NCBI GenBank assembly: GCA_013138555.1
Contig: WTCN01000197.1
Location: forward strand, 1 to 24,808
From: Methyloprofundus sp.
GTDB lineage: Bacteria; Pseudomonadota; Gammaproteobacteria; Methylococcales; Methylomonadaceae
Length of the DNA stretch: 24,808 bases
Reading direction: 5' to 3'
The notes beneath the pieces were generated by a model that worked only from the letters and a program-made list of their open reading frames with translations, was not told the DNA's origin and searched no databases. Shown one piece after another: positions 17,011-22,693 of this stretch. A program made the translations under genes and the position numbers. Within the stretch, counting starts at the first letter, position 1; every line of letters starts with the position of its first letter.

Positions 17011-17550
17011 ATGAGTCAATATAAAATAATTTTTACTGGTCCGGTCGGTGCTGGTAAAACCACGGCAATCACATCTATTAGCGATGTCCCGCTTATTAAA
17101 ACAGATGAAGCAGCAAGTGATATGACCAAGCAAAGGAAGGCAGAGACCACGGTTGCGATGGATTATGGCATTATGAATTTAAATGATAGTGAAAAAATTC
17201 ATTTATATGGTACACCAGGGCAGGAGCGCTTCGACTTTATGTGGGATATTCTAACAACTGGGGGGATTGGCCTGGTTTTATTGCTTGATAATTCACGTAC
17301 CGACCCATTTCAGGATATGAAGTTTTTTTTAAATTCATTTGATAGTTTTATTCAAAAAACAGGTGTTGCCATCGGAATTACTCAGATGGATGTCAGTACT
17401 CGCCCTACGATTGATGAATACCATAAACACCTTCAGGATATTGGTGTTAGTGTACCTATTTTTTCGGTTGATGCGCGGGTTAAAAATGATGTTTCTGTCC
17501 TGGTGCAAGCATTAATGTTTTCCTTAGACCCAGGTTTAGAAGAGGAGTAG
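17011..17550 (+). CDS. MglA/CvnD-like small GTPase
   Basis: A 179-residue Ras-like GTPase of the bacterial MglA/conservon CvnD (COG2229) type. It carries the P-loop GPVGAGKTT (residues 10-18), the switch region KAETTVAMDYG with the invariant Thr, and the DxxG-equivalent TPGQERF (T68-F74) with the catalytic-position Gln kept. The guanine-specificity motif is TQMD (124-127) instead of NKxD, and the last motif is FSVDA instead of SAK; conservon GTPases also deviate here. Such GTPases are normally controlled by roadblock proteins acting as GAP or scaffold, and two such proteins are encoded immediately downstream. It begins 10 nt after the upstream stop with a weak ribosome site. The cellular output is unknown; polarity or pilus control is possible by analogy with MglA. 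Confidence 0.9.
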   Translation: MSQYKIIFTGPVGAGKTTAITSISDVPLIKTDEAASDMTKQRKAETTVAMDYGIMNLNDSEKIHLYGTPGQERFDFMWDILTTGGIGLVLLLDNSRTDPFQDMKFFLNSFDSFIQKTGVAIGITQMDVSTRPTIDEYHKHLQDIGVSVPIFSVDARVKNDVSVLVQALMFSLDPGLEEE

Positions 17551-17554
17551 TTAG

Positions 17555-18196
17555 ATGAGCGGTGCTACATTAGCAGAGGGGCTATATATCTACTTAACGC
17601 CCGCGGGGTGTTATTATGCAGTGTCTGCAGTAGAGGTAGACCCAGTGAGGCAATTTTTGCGTGCCTTGCTAGGAAGTGCAAAAACACCAAAGTTAAATTT
17701 AGAAAATTTACAGGACTTAATGACTAATGACGATCCTGATAAATGTATCGCTTTATTGCAAAAATGTCAGCAATTAGGTTGGGTGCAAGGCGTTAAAGAG
17801 GAGCGTGAAGCACCTTCTGGTTCTCTGGAAGAGCTATTGCCTGGGCTGCTCAGTAAAATTTCAGAAGATGGTAAGGTTTTACTGGCAGACGATCAGGGCT
17901 TTTATCTGGCGAGTAATGGTTACCCTCATGAAGTTGCAGAAGAAATATCAGCGTTGAGTGCAGAACTCAATGTTATTCATGAACGTAGAGCGGGCTTATT
18001 AATGAAAAATATGGGCTTAAATAGCCATGCCTGGGCAGTCGTTAATGCATCTGGGAATAGCCAGTTAGGGTTTTGGCCTTTGTTTATAGGTAAAACTCAA
18101 TTTGTTATTGCCCTCTCGGGTATACCGCACTTTAAGCAAAGTGAGTTTATAAGCCTGGTATGGTTGTTAAGTGCCCGTTATGCTAAAACTAAATAA
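17555..18196 (+). CDS. Probable winged-helix plus divergent roadblock-like protein
   Basis: A 213-residue soluble protein I do not recognise by name. The N-terminal third ends in a compact helical segment (NLQDLMTNDDPDKCIALLQKC then LGWVQGV) typical of winged-helix modules. The C-terminal part (about 90-210) reads like a roadblock/LC7 fold: LLPGLLSKISEDGKVLLADD, then a helix (EVAEEISALSAEL), and strands (AWAVVNASG, QLGFWPLFIGKTQFVIALSG). This assignment rests on secondary-structure pattern and on its place between the GTPase and a canonical roadblock gene. It begins 4 nt after the GTPase stop with GAGGAG upstream. If correct, the operon encodes two roadblock-type partners, which would allow a heterodimeric regulator of the GTPase. 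Confidence 0.65.
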   Translation: MSGATLAEGLYIYLTPAGCYYAVSAVEVDPVRQFLRALLGSAKTPKLNLENLQDLMTNDDPDKCIALLQKCQQLGWVQGVKEEREAPSGSLEELLPGLLSKISEDGKVLLADDQGFYLASNGYPHEVAEEISALSAELNVIHERRAGLLMKNMGLNSHAWAVVNASGNSQLGFWPLFIGKTQFVIALSGIPHFKQSEFISLVWLLSARYAKTK

Positions 18197-18224
18197 TATA
18201 ATTAAATTATAGAAGGAGAAATCT

Positions 18225-18590
18225 ATGCGTGAAGAAATGTTAACGACGACGTTAAACGAATTAAATGGGACCTCAGCTGATATTGAAGCATCAGGTATTA
18301 TTTCCACCGATGGTTTAATGATGGCCTCTGTTTTACCCGCTAATTTAGATGAAGACAGAGTAGGGGCGATGAGTGCAGCAATGCTTTCATTGGGTGATAG
18401 AACGGCTCAGGAATTAGCGCGTGGTGAGTTGGAACAGGTACTGATCAAAGGAGTTAAAGGTTATGTATTGATGACTTACGCGGGGGATGAGGCGGTATTA
18501 ACCGTGCTTGCAAAATCTAACGCTAAATTAGGCTTGATTTTTCTTGATGTAAAACGAGCAGCTGAAAATATTTCTGAATTGTTGAGCTAG
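18225..18590 (+). CDS. Roadblock/LC7 domain protein
   Basis: A 121-residue single-domain roadblock/LC7 protein, the class that includes MglB (GAP for MglA) and CvnB of Streptomyces conservons. Family features are plain: an N-terminal helix (LTTTLNELNG), the strand pair IEASGIISTDGLMMASVLP, a helix (DRVGAMSAAMLSLGDRTAQEL), then EQVLIKGVKGYVLMTYAGDEAVLTVLA and a final helix (RAAENISELL). It probably dimerises and binds the GTPase encoded at 17011-17550. The start has a strong ribosome site (AGAAGGAG). The 28-nt gap before it is AT-rich and contains TATAAT at 18197-18202 but no matching -35 box, so an internal promoter is not supported. Confidence 0.93.
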   Translation: MREEMLTTTLNELNGTSADIEASGIISTDGLMMASVLPANLDEDRVGAMSAAMLSLGDRTAQELARGELEQVLIKGVKGYVLMTYAGDEAVLTVLAKSNAKLGLIFLDVKRAAENISELLS

Positions 18591-18663
18591 TTCACTGTTA
18601 TTCTATCTTTTAAGAGGTATGCTTAGAGTTGATGAGTAATAAAAAGAATAGAGGAGTAAGTGT

Positions 18664-19140
18664 ATGTTACATGATATGAAACCTGAAGATATTGTAGGAG
18701 ACTTTCAGGAAGTCACACTTGCACTATATGGCGGGCTGAGTCGAAAGATTTTATATACTGATATTGAGACCCCTTATCCCGATGGTAAATTAATTGTATC
18801 GACAACGGATAAAGAGGGTGTTATTACACATGTTAACCAATCATTTATAGAAATGTCCGGGTTTGGAGAAGAGGAATTAATTGGTGCACCACATTCGATA
18901 TTAAGGCACCCGGATATGCCACCTGCTGCTTTCAAAGATTTATGGGATACGGTTAACACAGGTGTAAAATGGCAGGGTTTTGTTAAAAATCTACGTAAAG
19001 ATGGTGGGTATTACTGGGTTAAAGCAACGGTTATTCCAAATGTAAGAGAAGGGGAAGTGGTAGGTTATACTTCGGTACGTCGTAAGCCATCAAGAACGAA
19101 AGTAGAAGAATGTATTAAGCTTTACCCCACCTTGTTTTAG
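18664..19140 (+). CDS. Stand-alone Aer-type PAS domain protein
   Basis: A 158-residue protein consisting essentially of one PAS domain very like that of the aerotaxis receptor Aer: LIVSTTDKEGVITHVN, FIEMSGF, then ILRHPDMPPAAF with R81, H82 and D84 at the positions reported as important for FAD binding in Aer, followed by WQGFVKNLRKDG, YYWVKATVIP and VVGYTSVRRKP. It should therefore sense redox state or electron flow. Unlike Aer it has no membrane segment, HAMP or methyl-accepting domain, so its output must be another protein, plausibly the GTPase/roadblock module. The 40 residues before the PAS core are unfamiliar and may be the partner surface. The ATG has GAGGAG upstream. It lies 73 nt after the roadblock gene. 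Confidence 0.9.
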   Translation: MLHDMKPEDIVGDFQEVTLALYGGLSRKILYTDIETPYPDGKLIVSTTDKEGVITHVNQSFIEMSGFGEEELIGAPHSILRHPDMPPAAFKDLWDTVNTGVKWQGFVKNLRKDGGYYWVKATVIPNVREGEVVGYTSVRRKPSRTKVEECIKLYPTLF

Positions 19141-19155
19141 AGACGGAGCAATTTT

Positions 19156-19902
19156 ATGTCTTACCAATTTACTGTTAGCCCTGATTTTACACCCATTCAC
19201 CTTTCTGGCTGGTATATTTTTAATACCTGGTTACAAAAACAAACCGATAATGCGATTCATCTGGAAATGTACAATGATTTTCAGGAACAGCGAGATGCGA
19301 TTAAAAATGATAATGTTGATTTAATTTATGCCAACCCTTTTGATGCCGCTATGCTGGTACGGGAAAAAGGATTTAAACCCTTAGTCAAATCTGCGGGTGA
19401 GTCAGATGAAGCGATTATTGCGGTGAATGCAGAGAATCATGTAGAAGATGTTGCACATTTAGAGGCAGGAATCAGGCTTGCTGTCACCGATGATCCAGAT
19501 GTACGTATGATGGGGATGATCATGTTAGAGCCCGGTGATTTAGATGAAAGTAATATTGAAGTGATCCCGAGTGATACTTATGTTATTGTTGCCAAACATC
19601 TACTTAAAAATGAAGCCGATGCAGGGATATTTTTAGCAGAGTCCTATGATGAATTATCCAAAATGATTAGAAGACAGTTACGCGTATTAGTGCGTAGCCA
19701 GATCAGTGTTATTCATCACTCTCTGATGATAGGTCCCCGATTGTTAGATCAGCGCGAGAAGATACACGATACCTTAATACAAATGAATAACGATGACAAA
19801 GGGCGTGGTGTATTAGAGAGTCTAGGGTTTGAGCAATGGCAAACGGTTGATGATGAAGAAATGGAATTTATGATTGACCTGATGGATACTTTAACAATGT
19901 AA
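19156..19902 (+). CDS. Cytoplasmic PhnD-like ligand-binding domain protein
   Basis: A 248-residue protein resembling the periplasmic phosphonate/phosphate-type binding proteins (PhnD/PBP type 2): FTVSPDFTPIHLSGWYIFNTWL at the start, VDLIYANPFDAAMLV for the first lobe, and GIRLAVTDDPDVRMMGMIML at the hinge/second lobe. It has no signal peptide or lipobox; the protein begins directly with the first beta strand. It should therefore stay in the cytoplasm and act as a ligand sensor, not a transport receptor, and no ABC permease is encoded nearby. The C-terminus (DDEEMEFMIDLMDTLTM) is acidic. GGAG precedes the ATG. It is 15 nt after the PAS gene and directly abuts the nucleotidase gene. The ligand is unknown; phosphate-bearing or nucleotide-like molecules are guesses from neighbours. 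Confidence 0.8.
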   Translation: MSYQFTVSPDFTPIHLSGWYIFNTWLQKQTDNAIHLEMYNDFQEQRDAIKNDNVDLIYANPFDAAMLVREKGFKPLVKSAGESDEAIIAVNAENHVEDVAHLEAGIRLAVTDDPDVRMMGMIMLEPGDLDESNIEVIPSDTYVIVAKHLLKNEADAGIFLAESYDELSKMIRRQLRVLVRSQISVIHHSLMIGPRLLDQREKIHDTLIQMNNDDKGRGVLESLGFEQWQTVDDEEMEFMIDLMDTLTM

Positions 19903-20799
19903 ATGGAATTTAAAGGAAAATTAGTCGTAGCTGTCTCATCCAGAGCGCTATTTAATCTTGATGAATCACATCAAATCTTTGAAAAGGAAGGCAAAGAAGC
20001 TTATTGCGCTTATCAGATAAAACATGAGGAAGATGTTTTAGAGGCAGGCTTCGGCTATAACCTAGTTAGCAAGTTATTAGCAATTAATAGCTTATCTAAG
20101 CATAAAGCGCCTTTAGTTGAAGTTATTTTACTTTCACAAAATAGTGCAGATACAGGCTTACGTATTTTTAATTCCATTGATCACTATAGTCTGGATATTA
20201 CTCGTGCGGCTTTTACAAGTGGCATGTCTCCCTATGGCTATATTCCAGCATTTGGCGCACATTTATTTTTATCAGCAAATGCTGAGGATGTCAGAAATGC
20301 ACTGGATGCGGGGTATGCAGCGGCCACCATTTTATCGGGTAGCCGTCAGCCAGCTGATGCTAAACAATTACGTATCGCGTTTGATGGCGATGCGGTTTTA
20401 TTTTCTGACCAGTCTGAACGAATTTATCAGCAGCATGGACTTGCTGCTTTTACAGAAAATGAAAAAAATGCAGCGAAAATTCCCTTAAGCGGTGGGCCAT
20501 TTAAAGGTTTTTTAGAGGCTTTACAATGTATACAGGGACAATTTGAAGAACAGGAGTCCCCTATACGAACTGCCTTGGTCACCGCTCGATCAGCACCCGC
20601 GCATGAGCGCGTTGTGCGCACTTTGCGCAAATGGGGAGTTAGAATTGACGAAGCTCTTTTTTTAGGTGGCATGCCCAAGCAGGATTTTTTAAAAGCCTTT
20701 GGTGCTGATATTTTCTTTGATGATCAAAAAAGACATTGTGATGCTGCCGCCAAGCATATTTCCACTGCCCATGTTCCGCATGGTGTGACTAATCAGTAA
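19903..20799 (+). CDS. Cytosolic 5'-nucleotidase (cN-I-type family)
   Basis: A 298-residue member of the 5'-nucleotidase family related to eukaryotic cytosolic nucleotidase I, which dephosphorylates nucleoside monophosphates. Diagnostic segments are LVVAVSSRALFNLDESH at the N-terminus, VEVILLSQNSADTGLRIFNSI, FTSGMSPYGYIPAFGAHLFLSAN, and the HAD-type catalytic stretch FDGDAVLFSD with D161 and D163. Length agrees with the family (about 300). Its ATG immediately follows the TAA of the preceding gene with no spacer, so co-translation is likely. In this context it might set the level of a nucleotide sensed by the operon or be controlled by it; both are inference. Its 3' end overlaps the convergent gene by 11 bp, and no terminator is visible. 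Confidence 0.9.
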   Translation: MEFKGKLVVAVSSRALFNLDESHQIFEKEGKEAYCAYQIKHEEDVLEAGFGYNLVSKLLAINSLSKHKAPLVEVILLSQNSADTGLRIFNSIDHYSLDITRAAFTSGMSPYGYIPAFGAHLFLSANAEDVRNALDAGYAAATILSGSRQPADAKQLRIAFDGDAVLFSDQSERIYQQHGLAAFTENEKNAAKIPLSGGPFKGFLEALQCIQGQFEEQESPIRTALVTARSAPAHERVVRTLRKWGVRIDEALFLGGMPKQDFLKAFGADIFFDDQKRHCDAAAKHISTAHVPHGVTNQ

Positions 20800-22324
20800 T
20801 CTGTATTTGATATAGCATAAAATACCTTGTCATTTCAAAGAGTCTGGTTATAGAAAACGATTTATTTTCAATATGTATATTTGATCCTGTTGTGTATTTA
20901 TGAGGCGTTAGCAGTAAAAAGCTTGGATTATCAGGTATTTTACAGAGTAGTGCTTTATTTTCGCTTTTCTGGGTTATGAGTGTAACAACGCTTACTTTAC
21001 TGCTGAGCTTTTCTGTTAGCATTCGTTGGTGATTATTTTTGAGGGGGCTAATATTCCTGATTATGCCTAACTGGGGTTTTTCTTCTTCGTCTAAAATAAT
21101 CACTAGATCTTCAGTATTGCATGAAAAGGAGGCTAACTCTATTAATACAAAGTCTAAGTCAGTTTTTTCTTTAACAGTGGCTTCTAAAGTTAAACAGGGT
21201 GTATTTTCATGCTGAAAAGTGTTTTCAGTGGGGGTATCCTCTACCGTTTTCTGGCTATCAACGGGTTGAAGCTCAAGTTTATCAATGAAAGATATAGTAT
21301 GTACTGATGTTTTATTTATTTTTTCATTCTGTCTGAGTTGTTCAATGATACTTATAATATTAGTAAAGCCAGTGGATATTTTTTTTCTAAGAGGTTCTGC
21401 CTGCACTAGACGGGGGATCTGGGATTGATTAGCTGTAAGTAACTCTGCAATAGAGTAAAAGTCTTCAGCCATAAGCAAGGGCACTAATACATGAGTGTCT
21501 AGAAATAAAGTGCTAAAACCTATATCTGTACCGGGGTTGATAGCTTGTACTACATGGGATGAGTTATAGTTCCAGCTATGCAGGCAGTGAGAGGATTTTT
21601 TATTATAGAGTATCAGCTTATCGTTGTGCTGCTCAAGTAGCTCACTGAGCCGTAATATGTCAGCCTGTTTTAAGTAGTAGGGTTTACAGAGATTAAATAA
21701 CAGAATGGCTTTAATATTTTCTGTAATGCAGTTTTGTTTCTTATAGGTTACGACTAGATCTTTGATTTGAAAGTTAAGTATATTTTTTTCACTTGCTAGC
21801 TGGTATATTTTTCCTATTATCTTCCAGAGTTCACTTGATGGGCGTTCATAAATCAAGGCGCTTTGCTTTAAGCAAAGGTGGCTGACCTGTAAGCAGTTAT
21901 TATAATATGTGGCTAGCTGTGTGTTGCTATCAATGCTGAGACTGAGGCTCTGGTAAAGGATTGCTAAGTAGCGTAATGTATTAATACTGAGACGTGCAAT
22001 CTTACGTTTTTTCTCATCTAGTTTTTTTTCAGATGTATAAAATAAGCATTCTAAATGCTGACTAAGCTGAATACTAGCAGGTGCTATTAAAGGCAATATG
22101 GTGGTCAGGTGTTTACGGTACTCATCTTTGTGTTTGGCTAATATTTTTAGGACGATATAAATTTCATTTGCTGCTTGAATAGGCTGTTTTGACGCAATTT
22201 TTCCTAACCACTCATTAATAGCCTTTGATTCTATTAAAAAAGGAAGATTATTTTTTTTATGCATTGCTTGCTCAGCTTGCATCTGATCTGTTTTTGTAGC
22301 GGGTTCTTGTTGGTTCAAATTCAT
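20789..22324 (-). CDS. Conserved hypothetical with possible PilZ-like C-terminus
   Basis: A 511-residue soluble protein. It resembles, by overall pattern, a gammaproteobacterial family with a long helical N-terminal region (here about 25-340) and a beta-rich C-terminal domain (about 385-511: PQLGIIRNISPLK, then ALLCKIPDNPSFLLLTPHKY, ending SITRLFEMTRYFMLYQIQI). Family members are often annotated as PilZ or cyclic-di-GMP related, but I see no clean RxxxR...D/NxSxxG motif, so c-di-GMP binding is doubtful. A low-complexity stretch (about 355-385) links the two halves. The start ATG has only a weak ribosome site; TATAAT at 22404-22399 on the minus strand is a possible -10. The gene converges on and overlaps the nucleotidase gene by 11 bp, so the two transcripts could interfere. 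Confidence 0.65.
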   Translation of the reverse strand: MNLNQQEPATKTDQMQAEQAMHKKNNLPFLIESKAINEWLGKIASKQPIQAANEIYIVLKILAKHKDEYRKHLTTILPLIAPASIQLSQHLECLFYTSEKKLDEKKRKIARLSINTLRYLAILYQSLSLSIDSNTQLATYYNNCLQVSHLCLKQSALIYERPSSELWKIIGKIYQLASEKNILNFQIKDLVVTYKKQNCITENIKAILLFNLCKPYYLKQADILRLSELLEQHNDKLILYNKKSSHCLHSWNYNSSHVVQAINPGTDIGFSTLFLDTHVLVPLLMAEDFYSIAELLTANQSQIPRLVQAEPLRKKISTGFTNIISIIEQLRQNEKINKTSVHTISFIDKLELQPVDSQKTVEDTPTENTFQHENTPCLTLEATVKEKTDLDFVLIELASFSCNTEDLVIILDEEEKPQLGIIRNISPLKNNHQRMLTEKLSSKVSVVTLITQKSENKALLCKIPDNPSFLLLTPHKYTTGSNIHIENKSFSITRLFEMTRYFMLYQIQITD

Positions 22325-22368
22325 TCACACTATGCATTTAGGGAGATTTCTTACATGACTTAATAAAA

Positions 22369-22380
22369 TAATAGCTATTA
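22369..22380. promoter_or_regulatory. 12-nt palindrome TAATAGCTATTA
   Basis: A perfect palindrome lying 45 nt upstream of the ATG at 22324 and just downstream of a possible -10 (22404-22399, minus strand). Its position suits an operator, but it is AT-rich and short enough to arise by chance. Confidence 0.3.
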
Positions 22381-22551
22381 CTAAGTGGGTTGAATTTCAT
22401 TATAAGCTATGTTTATGTTGCTAAACTGTGCAAGAATTCACAGGAACCCTAAGTAGCTAAGGGAATTTGCATTGCAAAATCATCCTGAATGATGGTGTGC
22501 AAGAAGGAGTCGAGCCTGTACTACGATGAGGATCAATATTAAAATAGGAGA

Positions 22552-22607
22552 GTAGGCTTTAGCCTACATAAGTCGCTTATTGATAGGCTACGGTACTTAT
22601 ACAGTAC
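22552..22607. repeat. Cluster of overlapping inverted repeats
   Basis: GTAGGC (22552-22557) pairs with GCCTAC (22562-22567). TAGCCTA (22560-22566) can pair instead with TAGGCTA (22584-22590), enclosing ATAAG (22568-22572)/CTTAT (22576-22580). A further stem is GTACT (22593-22597)/AGTAC (22603-22607). The first two stems share bases and exclude each other. In the minus orientation this lies about 230 nt upstream of the 511-codon gene. Confidence 0.5.
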
Positions 22608-22648
22608 AAACCACACGAAGTATAAAGGGGAGAATATCTTAGAGGAAA

Positions 22649-22675
22649 TTTGTCGCGCCATAACGGCGCGACAAA
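22649..22675 (-). terminator. Rho-independent-type terminator after formate dehydrogenase gene
   Basis: TTTGTCGCGCC (22649-22659) and GGCGCGACAAA (22665-22675) form a perfect, GC-rich 11-bp stem with a 5-nt loop. On the minus strand it lies 18 nt after the stop codon of the formate dehydrogenase gene. The trailing T-run is short (ATTTCC), so termination may be partial. Confidence 0.75.
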
Positions 22676-22693
22676 GGGAAGAGAGTGCCAGGT

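Larger units (their letters stand above)
22325..22693. other. Regulatory spacer between formate dehydrogenase and the 511-codon gene
   Basis: No gene was seen in 369 bp. It contains a perfect 12-nt palindrome, a possible -10 (22399-22404, minus strand), a cluster of small hairpins (22552-22607) and a strong terminator-type hairpin (22649-22675). These are listed separately. Confidence 0.5.

Noticed and set aside
18197..18202. TATAAT as an internal promoter before the roadblock gene
   Set aside because: No -35-like hexamer lies 15-19 nt upstream; the region is simply AT-rich.
20117..20488. 123-codon + strand open frame in a second frame
   Set aside because: It is internal to the 5'-nucleotidase gene, whose family motifs cover the same bases.
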